64,000 nucleotides of DNA from Anabaena azotica FACHB-119 (GTDB taxonomy: Bacteria > Cyanobacteriota > Cyanobacteriia > Cyanobacteriales > Nostocaceae). A program made the translations under genes and the position numbers. The notes below the pieces were generated by a model that saw only the letters and a program-made list of their open reading frames with translations, had not been told where the DNA came from and made no database searches. The stretch covers positions 124,001 through 188,000 of the forward strand of contig NZ_JACJSG010000010.1 of assembly GCF_014697625.1 (NCBI RefSeq). The letters are read 5' to 3'. Every line of letters begins with the position of its first letter. Positions within the stretch are counted from its first letter, which is position 1. This document shows, one piece after another, positions 48,141-57,872 of the stretch.

Positions 48141-49158
48141 GGTTTATCTTCATATCTTTATTGGTTAAATTATGGAAATAAAATAATAATGAGTAGAAAG
48201 GACTCATGAGACTTCCCAAATAAAAATTAACTTCAACCAGCGCAATGATATCGTTGTTTAAACTATTTCTATACTTAATGATATGGTGGAAGATTCTCCG
48301 CATATTTCCTAAAACTGTTTTCAGTAGAATTATAGGTAATTGCCATCTTTTAGCATTAATTAACCTAAGTTGAAAAATACATAAGCCACAACCACGCGCA
48401 ATTTTGAGTAAGTAATTTCTCTCTAGCCGCCAGTGGGGAATTTTATGATAAATTTCCATTTTTGGGTTATACCAAATTTCCCAACCTGATTTGTATATAT
48501 GTAGGAGAACTTCTGTATCTTCTCCTGCAACCATTAAGTTGCCAATTCTGCCCTTAAAAACTAACTGCTGAGGTACGCTTTCTAACCAAGCTTGTTTACG
48601 GATGACAAGACCTGCACCTGGTGGTAGCTTTAAATTATCAGCATCAAATATATATGCTTTTTGCCCATGTTCTCGAATGGCTAAAAAAGGTTGGATTTGG
48701 GAAAAATTATCTGGTGGTTTTACTTCAAAATCACCATGTATTTGACCACTCCATGCACCTGCGAGGGGATATTTTTCCCCAAAATTATAAGATTGTAAAA
48801 TCCAGTCAGTTTCTGCTAAGTTGTCATCATCTAAAAAGGCGATGAATTTACCTTTAGCTTCGTTGATAGCTCTGATTCTGGCAAAGGTTAAGCCCTGTTG
48901 TTTTTCCAAACAGTATTTTAACTCACATTGAGTAAATTTTGTTTGGTAATCTTTCACTACTTCAGGTGTGCGATCGCTGCTATTATTATCGATAACAATC
49001 ACTTCCCAGCGTAGATGTTCTATACCAGTTTGCGCCAAAAGCCTATCCAAAACTTGTGGTATTCTTTCTGCACCATTGTATGTAGGAATAGCGACAGTAA
49101 AATCGATTGTTTCGCCTATATCTTTTATTTCTTGTGAAACAGATAAATTCACCATCAT
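48133..49158 (-). CDS. Family 2 glycosyltransferase, second of the hps trio
   Basis: The protein has 341 residues. TVAIPTYNGAERIPQVLDRL, WEVIVIDNNSSDRTPEVV and FIAFLDDDNLAETDW give the GT2 core with DDD metal site. The region AGAWSGQIHGDFEVKPPDNF and the VAGEDTEVLLHIYKSGWEIWYN stretch closely match the enzyme at 49162, so the two genes are a tandem duplicate pair. A basic, aromatic C-terminus may touch the membrane. It starts 3 bp after its paralogue's stop codon and overlaps the next gene by 8 bp. By position it may correspond to hpsF. Confidence 0.8.
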   Translation of the reverse strand: MMVNLSVSQEIKDIGETIDFTVAIPTYNGAERIPQVLDRLLAQTGIEHLRWEVIVIDNNSSDRTPEVVKDYQTKFTQCELKYCLEKQQGLTFARIRAINEAKGKFIAFLDDDNLAETDWILQSYNFGEKYPLAGAWSGQIHGDFEVKPPDNFSQIQPFLAIREHGQKAYIFDADNLKLPPGAGLVIRKQAWLESVPQQLVFKGRIGNLMVAGEDTEVLLHIYKSGWEIWYNPKMEIYHKIPHWRLERNYLLKIARGCGLCIFQLRLINAKRWQLPIILLKTVLGNMRRIFHHIIKYRNSLNNDIIALVEVNFYLGSLMSPFYSLLFYFHNLTNKDMKINHE

Positions 49159-49161
49159 TAT

Positions 49162-50130
49162 TTACCTACCAGTTTTATTCAAGTATCCATTTTTCCAAAG
49201 ATAAAAAGGACTGATTAAGCTGCTGAACAAGAGTTCTGTTTCGCAAGCAACCACTAAATCAGTTCTAATTTTTGTTCCATACTTAAGTAATTGTAAGAAT
49301 ATTTTCTTCAGGTCATTTATCACATAAGCAACAAATACAAAGGGTTTGTAATGTGGTTGCACATTCGTCATTCTAGTAATATAGCGACTCAACCCAATAC
49401 CTCTAAAAAAGGGAATTAGATACTCTCTTTTCAATCTAGCACCTGGGATTTTATGATAAATTTCCATTTCTGGGTTATACCAAACCTCCCAGCCGGACTT
49501 TTGGATGTGACACAACATTTCCAAATCCTCACCAGTGAGCATATTACCAGTAACTCGACCTGTGAGTATGGGCTGGTCTGGAACGCTTTTTAACCAAGCT
49601 TCGCGACGGACAACTAGTCCAGCAGAAGGGGGAAGGAGTTTTTTTGTCGGAGCATAAAACAGAGGTTTATTTCCGCGTTCTGTAATTGCTAGAAAGGGAC
49701 TGATGCGGTGAAAATTTTCTGGCGGTTCCACTTCCCAGTCAGGATGTATTTGGCTACCGTATGCACCAGCTTGGGGATATTTCTGAGCGAAAGCATATGC
49801 TGCTGCTACCCAAGTGGGTATGGGGTAGTTATCATCATCTAAAAAACCTATCAATTCACCTGAAGCAACTTCAACACCCGTTTTTCTGGCGTAAGCTGCG
49901 CCTTGTTTAGATTCAAAGCAGTATTTTAAAGGGTAAGCGCATTGCCAGTTTTCTTGGTACTGTTGCACTATTTGGGCTGTGTTATCGGTACTTTTATTGT
50001 CAACGACAATAATTTCCCAGGAAATATTTTCGGTGTTGACTTGATTGCGTAATCTGTCTAGAAGTTCAGGTAAACGCTTTGCACCGTTGTAAGTTGGTAT
50101 AACTATGGTAAAATCAATCCTTGCAGTCAT
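49162..50130 (-). CDS. hpsE: Hormogonium polysaccharide glycosyltransferase HpsE-like
   Basis: The protein has 322 residues. FTIVIPTYNGAKRLPELLDRL, ISWEIIVVDNKSTDNTAQIV and LIGFLDDDNYPIPTWV define the GT2 core; LTGEDLEMLCHIQKSGWEVW is the acceptor-side motif. The general features match the HpsE glycosyltransferase of the Nostoc punctiforme hps locus, needed for the polysaccharide on which hormogonia glide. It is first of three consecutive glycosyltransferase genes. A 261-bp gap separates it from the pseudopilin gene at 50392, so an internal promoter is possible. Confidence 0.75.
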   Translation of the reverse strand: MTARIDFTIVIPTYNGAKRLPELLDRLRNQVNTENISWEIIVVDNKSTDNTAQIVQQYQENWQCAYPLKYCFESKQGAAYARKTGVEVASGELIGFLDDDNYPIPTWVAAAYAFAQKYPQAGAYGSQIHPDWEVEPPENFHRISPFLAITERGNKPLFYAPTKKLLPPSAGLVVRREAWLKSVPDQPILTGRVTGNMLTGEDLEMLCHIQKSGWEVWYNPEMEIYHKIPGARLKREYLIPFFRGIGLSRYITRMTNVQPHYKPFVFVAYVINDLKKIFLQLLKYGTKIRTDLVVACETELLFSSLISPFYLWKNGYLNKTGR

Positions 50131-50391
50131 TTTTCTTCAGTTTGTAATTAGATTTAATTATTTTTTGTGGGTATGAGAAGTACATTAAATACTTAACATT
50201 GTTTATCTGAGGTTGAATCGAAACTGATTACTAGTAAATATTTAATGACAATATTTTAACTGAAAAAAGTAACTTGTTATAAAATTATTAAACTTTTACA
50301 ATAAAAGCTTCAGTCTTTTTGAGGAAACTAAGTTTTCCTAGTTTCTAATTACTTACCATAGGTTCATCACTTTGTAGCTAATTAGATATAT

Positions 50392-51054
50392 TTAATTGCA
50401 ATCTGTATCTCTTGCAGTTCGTATAGCCCCGATTAATGTTTCTATCATTACACATCTTTTCATGCTTCCATTAGTAATATTATTTGACTGAGGGACGGCT
50501 ATAACCACCCTTAAGCCGGTATCAGCACGAGTATTATTGGTCTTTGGTGCTAAAACCCCCATGTAGTCGAAGGTAATTGTTTGTGGAGCGCTAGTATTAA
50601 AACTTTCTCTATAATTAACAGAAGTCCTAGCGGTATTCACGTTACTCAAGTTTGTGCCAAGTGCAATTTGCCCTGGTCGAATGTCCAAATCTTCAGTTAA
50701 GTTGCGCCAATTAGTGGGCGTTGTACCTGGATAAACTGCAAACTGCGGAATATTGTTCTCTGTTCTAAAACTGACGCTGTAACTAAGTTTTTTTTGTTTA
50801 GCTTGTCGCTGTGCTTCTTGTATGGCGGCTAAAACAGCGTCATTAGCCTTACCAACTCTCTGCCTATTTACAAAACTAAGCCAGTTAGGCGCTAATATTA
50901 CGGCTAAAACTCCGATTATGAGAACCACCGTTATGATTTCTACTAAAGTAAATCCGCTATTATTATTTTCTCTGGATTTTATAGCGCTTACTCTTGGTAA
51001 ATTCTCATTTATTAATTTTTGAATAAATACTCTATCAAAATTGATAGTTTTCAT
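50392..51054 (-). CDS. GspH-type pseudopilin of the hps cluster (HpsD-like)
   Basis: The protein has 220 residues. A long basic/polar leader (about 33 residues) ends at SG-FTLVEIITVVLIIGVLAV, a classical prepilin site with Glu at +5. The soluble part shows NRQRVGKANDAVLAAIQEAQ, then SYSVSFRTENNIPQFAVYPG, and a two-cysteine C-terminus (KRCVMIETLIGAIRTARDTD, then C). A paralogue lies at 46571. AAGGATAG precedes the ATG. It is 35 bp after hpsC, so it is in the same operon. The hpsD name is based on gene order only. Confidence 0.75.
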   Translation of the reverse strand: MKTINFDRVFIQKLINENLPRVSAIKSRENNNSGFTLVEIITVVLIIGVLAVILAPNWLSFVNRQRVGKANDAVLAAIQEAQRQAKQKKLSYSVSFRTENNIPQFAVYPGTTPTNWRNLTEDLDIRPGQIALGTNLSNVNTARTSVNYRESFNTSAPQTITFDYMGVLAPKTNNTRADTGLRVVIAVPQSNNITNGSMKRCVMIETLIGAIRTARDTDCN

Positions 51055-51089
51055 GCTTATCTATCCTTGTCATAGCTATATAGTGAAAT

Positions 51090-52070
51090 CTATTTACTGA
51101 ATATAAAACTGCGTCCTTCTATACGAGTTCTTGCTGTGGGGAAGAAAGCTAATTGTTGACGGTTGTAGCTGATTCTATTTGCATTATCTGAAAGTCTAGC
51201 CAGTGCATTACCACGTAAATAAACTTCTACAACACTGCGGTTGTCTACAGTGAGTGAATCAACACAAGCATAAAATCCTGTATAAGTTGTGCCTGATGGT
51301 ACTACTGTAAAATCACTCGTCGGACAGCTTGCTGCTGGTGGCGATTGGCTAGATGCTGTTGTCTGTGTATGGTCAATAAAATCAACTAAAACAGTAGTTT
51401 GTTGTGTATAGGCTTGAGATGTTTTCGTCCAACTATTCATTTTTTGAGCCAATGTTTTATCTTTCTGTAATAGATTAACTGGTTGAAAACCATCATGTGG
51501 ACATCTACTAAACTTAGTAGTTGTATCATACGCGGTGCTACAAGTACTACCATTTTTATTAGGAACACCATCTTGAATTTGAAATCTAGCAATACGTGCA
51601 GCCCTAGACCAAGGGGTTTGATTATCTCGTATTAAATAGTATGCAACTAAGGAATTGACAAAAGCATCATCAGAGAAAGAAACTGTAGTGCCTGATTGGG
51701 TATAGCTAGTAGGTGATGAATTTCTTAACAGTTCTCTCTTCCAAAATATTAATACTGGGTTGCCATTTGTAATTGTAGGTAATTGACCTTTGATGGCATC
51801 AACTCCTGTAGCGTCATAGATGTATATAGCTTGTTGCAAATCCCGGTTTATATAATCCATCGCTGCTTGAATTTCCTGTTCAGAATTAGCTTTAGCTTGT
51901 TCTTTACGATCGCTATCTAAAAGGCTAATCATTAAACCCATTAATGGGGCAATTACTAAGAATGCTAAAAGCAAAGCTACTAAAAGTTCAATCAAGGTAA
52001 ATCCACGATTTTCTCTATAATGCCGATAAAGCTTTATTTGTATAGTTAAAAGCCAAGTTAGTATATTCAT
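51090..52070 (-). CDS. hpsC: Hormogonium polysaccharide secretion pseudopilin HpsC
   Basis: The protein has 326 residues. A short basic leader ends NRG-FTLIELLVALLLAFLVIA (prepilin site, Glu at +5). A PilW/GspJ-like extracytoplasmic domain follows, with DYINRDLQQAIYIYDATG and late cysteine pairs (CSTAYD, CPHDGF, CPTSDF, YACVD). The protein is exported and likely processed by prepilin peptidase. It lies between hpsB (61 bp away) and the GspH-like gene (35 bp away), so it is in one operon. The family name comes from the hormogonium locus in Nostoc punctiforme. Confidence 0.78.
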   Translation of the reverse strand: MNILTWLLTIQIKLYRHYRENRGFTLIELLVALLLAFLVIAPLMGLMISLLDSDRKEQAKANSEQEIQAAMDYINRDLQQAIYIYDATGVDAIKGQLPTITNGNPVLIFWKRELLRNSSPTSYTQSGTTVSFSDDAFVNSLVAYYLIRDNQTPWSRAARIARFQIQDGVPNKNGSTCSTAYDTTTKFSRCPHDGFQPVNLLQKDKTLAQKMNSWTKTSQAYTQQTTVLVDFIDHTQTTASSQSPPAASCPTSDFTVVPSGTTYTGFYACVDSLTVDNRSVVEVYLRGNALARLSDNANRISYNRQQLAFFPTARTRIEGRSFIFSK

Positions 52071-52131
52071 TGTGCTGTCTTTTCTTAATTAAGTAGAGGG
52101 ATAAATAAAGCCTGTTTTAAATAAATTATTA

Positions 52132-52788
52132 TTACTGACAACCACCAAGGCGACTACATAAATCTTTAAATGAAGGTTGAGTGGGATTAATTTCTGTGGT
52201 CATTTCAAATAATGGTGCTTTGCGATCGCCTAGTCCGCCAGTATAAGTTGTTGCAGTGACTTTATTAGGTGAATTTCTTTTTAAAGCATCATTACCTTGA
52301 AAAGCATCTGCCCTATAAACTCTAATTCCTAACTGATAACTATTGCTATTAGTTAGCCCTGTCGCCTCTTTACGGAATGCTTGAACTACAAAGTCTTGAC
52401 TATTATTAATGGTACAAGCACCATCACCACTACCATCGATACAATACAAACTATTAGCAGGTGTTGCAGGTACGGCACAGTAAGCATTATTAGTGCTACA
52501 AGTTAGGCTTCCAGTGGTGGGTACATCAAATTGATGTATGCTTGTAGTTGTAGATGCTGGGATAGGGCTTATTGTCCCTGTTTGTAAACCATCTACATAA
52601 GTTCTTGCAGCTTGAGCTGCTAATTCTGTGCGCCTAGCTTGTACACGAGTCGCAGCAGATATCACTAATACAGGTGCAATTGCGGTTAGCAAAATAGAGG
52701 CTATAATTATTGCCACTAAAGACTCAACAATACTAAAACCTGATTCATTTGACTGAGTAAATAACTTAGCTAATTTATGTGTTTTCAT
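52132..52788 (-). CDS. hpsB: Hormogonium polysaccharide secretion pseudopilin HpsB
   Basis: I place the start at ATG 52788 (MKTHKLAKLF), giving 218 residues and a 16-residue leader before G-FSIVESLVAIIIASILLTA; a longer frame back to 52866 is open but would give an unusually long leader. It is a PilV/GspI-like pseudopilin with Glu at +5. The soluble domain contains four cysteines before the end (CSTNNAYC, YCIDGSGDGAC), plus CSRLGGC at the C-terminus. It is the second gene of the operon, about 200 bp after hpsA. Confidence 0.75.
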   Translation of the reverse strand: MKTHKLAKLFTQSNESGFSIVESLVAIIIASILLTAIAPVLVISAATRVQARRTELAAQAARTYVDGLQTGTISPIPASTTTSIHQFDVPTTGSLTCSTNNAYCAVPATPANSLYCIDGSGDGACTINNSQDFVVQAFRKEATGLTNSNSYQLGIRVYRADAFQGNDALKRNSPNKVTATTYTGGLGDRKAPLFEMTTEINPTQPSFKDLCSRLGGCQ

Positions 52789-52985
52789 AGTTGATTTAGT
52801 AAAAATATTGAGAGAAAGGTTGCAATTAAAGTAGCTGATATTTTTGCTATTGGTAAAAGACATCAATATTTTTAGTTAGTAATTAAATAAACTGTTTAAA
52901 CAATGCAACTTGATACAAATTAATAACATCAAACACCAGCTTAAATGCTTATAGCCCTGGCAGAATACCAGGGCGAAGGATTATG

Positions 52986-55900
52986 TTAATTAACCTGATT
53001 GGGATTTACAGGACATGAGGGACGTTGATCTTCTGGTAGTGCAAATTTAGTAAGCTTATCGGTATTGACAGGATTACCAGAACTGTCTTGAGAGACTTTA
53101 ATGATCTTGTAACCGGAATCAAAACCAGTCTTTTCACTTTCTTCTTGAACGGCACATAGTAGAGTGTGTACCCAAGAATCATCTCGTGATACTTCACGGT
53201 AAAACTCATCTGGTGGGTCAGTAGTAGGAATTACGAAACGTTGAGCAAACAAGTCTGGATTTTGTGATAACAGTGCGACATCAAAACCCCATTTACGGAC
53301 AGGAGGCATATAGTAAGGTGCAGAACCTCCAATAGCACTATCTGTTTTATAGCGAGAGTTATCATCACGTCCAAACAAACTGGTAGAGTTACTAGTGGTA
53401 GCGGTTGGGCTGTCCACCATCAACATTTGATAAGGAGCCGTAGCGTATGCACTACGCTTGAACTGGATAAATGAACCTGTGATGTTGCTATCAACCCCAT
53501 TCCAATTTTCTAAAAAGCGGGGGAAGTTATGCAAACCACCATTAATTTCATACTCCGGTCTACCAGCAATAGCAGGACTACCAGCACTAGCAGCAGTAGC
53601 AGGATATCCAACGCGAATGGGAGTATCTCCTGCGGCAATGATTAAGTTAAACGTAGATGCCGTAGGTATTGGTAGCCATCTGGTGTTTTTGGCTAGGTTG
53701 TCAGCAAAATTAATTAAGGTGTTGAAATTATTAGTATCCTGTGGTAAAACACCATCATCAGGTGCGTTAATTTGTAGAATTGGTTCTAGAAGTGGTTGGT
53801 AAGTGCGAAGTGCGGTAAGTGATACTCTACTTGGATCAGTTTGAGGAAAATTATAAAATAGACGCTGTGTATTGAAGTAGCGTTTTGTATTTGTTGCTGG
53901 CAGAGCAGCAGAAGTGTCGCTCGTTGTTGTAAACCATAAAGAGTTATCACGTGCATCAGGAACTTTGTCTGAAGTAATTACACTTACTACACTAGATACA
54001 ATTCCTAGTGGAACAGGAGCAGCAGTAAGATTAGTCACAAAGCCACTACCGTTTCGTGTAAAATCAATTACAGCGTTAGCTGGAGCAGCACTAATTAATT
54101 CATCACTAGAATTGCGTCTAAAGGCAACTCTGCGAGGAAAGCGTTCATATCCCGATTTTGGAGGTCTAGAAGTAGTACCAGCTACAAGTTGACCTACATT
54201 TGCAGTAGCAGGTAAAGCACTGGATTTAGTTAATCTTTCAGCGTTAGTAATGGCGTTGTCGTTGTCAGTATCATAGCCAACATACCAATCACCTTTTCCG
54301 CATTCAGCAATATTTATCTTAAAGCACATTTCCATGACGTACTCTGGAAAGTTAACACGACGCTGAATAGGGGTGACGAAGTTATTGAAGTAGGAGCTGT
54401 TAACAGACGTATCAACTGCTGTACTACCAGAGTAAGTACTGTCTGTAAAAAACCGTGAAGTGACGTAATTATTATCCCGGTAACCATTTCTAAACCTATC
54501 ACTTCTGACATCGCCTGCATTACTAACATCAGTGCGGTTATTTCGTAAGTCGAAATCCCCATCATTACGAAAACCATATACAAATTCAGGTGACAGCAAG
54601 GTGACAGCATCGGCAATAACGGCCGCAGGTCGCCAAGTTTCGCCAGTAGTGCAATTCGGTAGTCGTGGGTCATTGGGACGACATGCAAAGTTGCGATCGC
54701 GGTTAGCCTCAGTACGATCGTAGAAGTTGCTCCAATCGGAAGTTAAAGTATTAGGCGTTCTAAATTCCTCTCTCGTGTGCATATTAAATTCACCCTGAGA
54801 ATTTGATGTGTTACGTTGGGCTTTGATATACACAGGTAGGTCTGTTGCCAGAATTAAACCTTTTTCTTCAGGTCTGTAATTATTTTCCCGACTTAAGTTG
54901 CTGCCATTCTCCAAAACAATGGCATTAGGGCGACGGTTAGGATCGAGTTTATAATCTGTGGCACTAACGTTAATACTTGCTGGGTCGCTATTGTCAGGTA
55001 CAGCGTCATCACGGGTAGCGTAGATAATGCCGCTATTAGGCAGCAAATATTCATTAGGCGGTGTAGCAGGTGTAGCAGTAATAGATTTTGTCCGAAGTAA
55101 ATTTAAATCAAGAACAGTAGCCCGAATTTCTAAAGGCTGACGTTGTTCAACGGCTAAGTCATATTTTCCTGTTAATTGTGATGGAGTAGCAGGTATCCCT
55201 GGTAAACTACTACCAAGAGCGTCTGTAGCAGCGTCTATAGCTTTAATTTGTCTCGCATCAAGAAAGGCCGTTTCTCTAATTGCTTGATGAGGAACTACGC
55301 TATCATTTCGCGTAAGGGTACCATCAGCAATTCGTAAGGCGCAAATAGTAGAGTCAATTGCTGACTGCTCTGAGAGGGTGAGGTCTTTGTCGGTTGCTTT
55401 TGTTAGAGCTTGGCGCAATAGTGGGTTAACAAACTGACCATTAGGAAAGACTAAGTTAGCTTGGTACTTCAAGCGTTCTTGTAAATTATCAGATGTTGAT
55501 GCTGTAGCGACATCATTAGCTGTGGCTGTTGTAGTAAATAGCCCATTACTATCTAGAGTTAATCCTCTGGTGACACCAGCAGATGTAGTTGCAGGAACTG
55601 TGTAGCTGAAGCCGTTATTGGAAAGACCCAAGGTAGTTGAGTCATTAGGGTTATAACCATCTGCTGCTGTGGCTGAACTTGTGGGGTTGTAATAACTACT
55701 AACGCAGGCTATTGGTGCTTGGTATCTATCGTTTGCTTGTGGGTTGTAGGGATCGCGGATGTAGTGATAGACTGCCGTAGCCCGCATAACTAAATCACCG
55801 CGACTTTGTTTGCTAGCATTTAGTGGATCAGTTGGATCAGGTATTGCCATAGGCATAACATCAGACCATACCACTGTCCTATTAGGAATTGAGGGACGTG

Positions 55901-57872
55901 TAGGCAAACTACCTGTTGGACTGTAAACTCCAGCACCAGTCACTACTCGCAAACCACCAACAACATCAAGCACATCTGCACGAATACTAGCAGCTGAAGA
56001 TTCCCAATAACCATCACGAGCTGTAACACCAAGGTCGGCTAACAATTTAGCCTGGGGGGTGCGGGTACGCACTGGAGGAGTACCACTCTTACCAGTAAGT
56101 GAACTAGCAGACCAATTTTTTCCAGTGATAGTTTCTGGAGCATCTTCACCAATAAATCTTTCTAGTGTGCTATTCCAACGGAGTTCGGGTAAATTGTTAC
56201 CCACAAGGATGCGATCGCCCAGTCTTTCTTCTGTTACAGGAGTTTGCTCTACTTTCTGTGGATCAGTAGCTGGTAACTGATCTGTATTTAAGGTAAGACC
56301 AGTATTTGCATCTGTGGGATATATCCAAGGATCAGGTGGTCTAAGTTTATCGTTGCTTTTATCAGTAGTATTATCCGTGCCTTGTAAAACAGTAGTAGCT
56401 GTGAAACTACCAATTCCTGCTCCTGGCGGTCCAAGACGAACTTCTGCAAATGGTACACGTCGGGTACGCTGGCGGAAATAGACTTCTAATTCTTCCTTTC
56501 TGACTTTGTTTGCATCTAAAGCAGGGTCTTTTTCTAAACGCCTCTGAATATTGTCTTTGACAACTTGAGGATCATTACCATCACTACGAGCTAATTGTGC
56601 TTTTACTAATAAATCAATTCGTTCAGCATAAGCCTGACTATTATAAGCAATTTGATTTGAAGCGTTGGTAGTAGACTTATTTGTACTGGCAAGGGTTTTT
56701 TCATCACCGCTATTGTTTTCTCTGAATAAATCGATTTTAACATCACCATTGTCAGTGCTTTTTACAGCACTACTTGTACCCACATTACCACCGATGATAA
56801 TTTTGCCATTTTCGCGGTCATAGTAGCACGAATCTCTACTACTTACCTGAAACAGCCTAATATTCTCATCAGTTTTTCCAATAAAAAAATTACCATTAGT
56901 AAAAATACGTCCATTCAAACGAAAAGCAGGGCCGGGTGTAATCTCTAAATCATCTTCATAAACAACAGCATTATTAGTAAGTGGCAGTTGCTTCCGGTCT
57001 TGTTGCATTTCTAAAGCAGAAAAGCCACGATTACCTTGATAGACTTTATAGTTATCCCTGATGGTACTATCCAGAGTGCTTATATCAGTAATTGGCACAG
57101 TAGCAGCGTAAACAAAAAAGCTCTTTTTTAATTCCCCAGTTGTGACTTTATACCAGCTAGAACCACCCACTAAACTTGCACTAGTATCATTGCTAGCATC
57201 ACAAATTTTTCCAGCTAGGGGAGCAGTTCTAGCTTCGATAGGAGTACGTTTACGAGTAGGGTTAGTACCCGCATAAGGTGGGTTACGAAAATAAATTCCG
57301 TAGAGTGTATAACTATCAAATTTACCGTCGTTATCAGTATCTACAGGAAACTTCCAGGCTGTTTCCATAACTTCTTGAGCTTCTAAAGAACCAGTGTCGA
57401 AATTTTCGACTTTCGTATCCTTATCTAGGTCATATCCTACAATTAAAGGCGTTTCGTCACCTAAACTGTAGGCTTTCATTTTATTAATGAGAGTCTTGTA
57501 TAGTGTTGTGTCAGATGGTACTGCTCTAGGTAAGGTGGGGTCAGCCAAAAGAGCCGTTATTTTAGCTCTCGCACGGTCTAACGCTGGAGTAGCAGCTTGT
57601 AATACAACTTCATTAACTCTGACATTACTTGCATTTTTAGCCCGTTCAAAAGACCTAAATAAAATTGCTGTGGTTAGTAGCACAACTACTAAGGCTACCA
57701 TTGCTACAGTTGGCAACACAAAGCCGGAGTTAACTGCACCCTGCCTTCTGCGATTAATAAAAAGATTTCGTAGTAGCCTGTTGAGCCGCCTTTTAAAATT
57801 AAATAAAAGATTTCTTTTGAAAAATTTCGATGTTTTTTTAATTATCTTGACTAGCTGGCGTTTCATGGTCAT
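52986..57872 (-). CDS. hpsA: Hormogonium polysaccharide biosynthesis protein HpsA
   Basis: This very large protein (1628 residues) begins with a basic leader of 44 residues. A single hydrophobic segment follows at 51-73 (SGFVLPTVAMVALVVVLLTT), resembling a PilX-type minor pilin. The rest is extracytoplasmic and rich in Thr, Ser, Asn and Asp. It includes calcium-loop-like DTDNDGKFD at 178-186 and DTDNDNAITNAE at about 1200-1211. Such an arrangement fits a surface or tip-type protein that works with the pseudopilins. HpsA is required for hormogonium polysaccharide secretion in Nostoc punctiforme; the exact mechanism is not settled. It is the first gene of the leftward cluster. ATG 57872 or 57866 are both possible starts (MTM). 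Confidence 0.85.
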   Translation of the reverse strand: MTMKRQLVKIIKKTSKFFKRNLLFNFKRRLNRLLRNLFINRRRQGAVNSGFVLPTVAMVALVVVLLTTAILFRSFERAKNASNVRVNEVVLQAATPALDRARAKITALLADPTLPRAVPSDTTLYKTLINKMKAYSLGDETPLIVGYDLDKDTKVENFDTGSLEAQEVMETAWKFPVDTDNDGKFDSYTLYGIYFRNPPYAGTNPTRKRTPIEARTAPLAGKICDASNDTSASLVGGSSWYKVTTGELKKSFFVYAATVPITDISTLDSTIRDNYKVYQGNRGFSALEMQQDRKQLPLTNNAVVYEDDLEITPGPAFRLNGRIFTNGNFFIGKTDENIRLFQVSSRDSCYYDRENGKIIIGGNVGTSSAVKSTDNGDVKIDLFRENNSGDEKTLASTNKSTTNASNQIAYNSQAYAERIDLLVKAQLARSDGNDPQVVKDNIQRRLEKDPALDANKVRKEELEVYFRQRTRRVPFAEVRLGPPGAGIGSFTATTVLQGTDNTTDKSNDKLRPPDPWIYPTDANTGLTLNTDQLPATDPQKVEQTPVTEERLGDRILVGNNLPELRWNSTLERFIGEDAPETITGKNWSASSLTGKSGTPPVRTRTPQAKLLADLGVTARDGYWESSAASIRADVLDVVGGLRVVTGAGVYSPTGSLPTRPSIPNRTVVWSDVMPMAIPDPTDPLNASKQSRGDLVMRATAVYHYIRDPYNPQANDRYQAPIACVSSYYNPTSSATAADGYNPNDSTTLGLSNNGFSYTVPATTSAGVTRGLTLDSNGLFTTTATANDVATASTSDNLQERLKYQANLVFPNGQFVNPLLRQALTKATDKDLTLSEQSAIDSTICALRIADGTLTRNDSVVPHQAIRETAFLDARQIKAIDAATDALGSSLPGIPATPSQLTGKYDLAVEQRQPLEIRATVLDLNLLRTKSITATPATPPNEYLLPNSGIIYATRDDAVPDNSDPASINVSATDYKLDPNRRPNAIVLENGSNLSRENNYRPEEKGLILATDLPVYIKAQRNTSNSQGEFNMHTREEFRTPNTLTSDWSNFYDRTEANRDRNFACRPNDPRLPNCTTGETWRPAAVIADAVTLLSPEFVYGFRNDGDFDLRNNRTDVSNAGDVRSDRFRNGYRDNNYVTSRFFTDSTYSGSTAVDTSVNSSYFNNFVTPIQRRVNFPEYVMEMCFKINIAECGKGDWYVGYDTDNDNAITNAERLTKSSALPATANVGQLVAGTTSRPPKSGYERFPRRVAFRRNSSDELISAAPANAVIDFTRNGSGFVTNLTAAPVPLGIVSSVVSVITSDKVPDARDNSLWFTTTSDTSAALPATNTKRYFNTQRLFYNFPQTDPSRVSLTALRTYQPLLEPILQINAPDDGVLPQDTNNFNTLINFADNLAKNTRWLPIPTASTFNLIIAAGDTPIRVGYPATAASAGSPAIAGRPEYEINGGLHNFPRFLENWNGVDSNITGSFIQFKRSAYATAPYQMLMVDSPTATTSNSTSLFGRDDNSRYKTDSAIGGSAPYYMPPVRKWGFDVALLSQNPDLFAQRFVIPTTDPPDEFYREVSRDDSWVHTLLCAVQEESEKTGFDSGYKIIKVSQDSSGNPVNTDKLTKFALPEDQRPSCPVNPNQVN

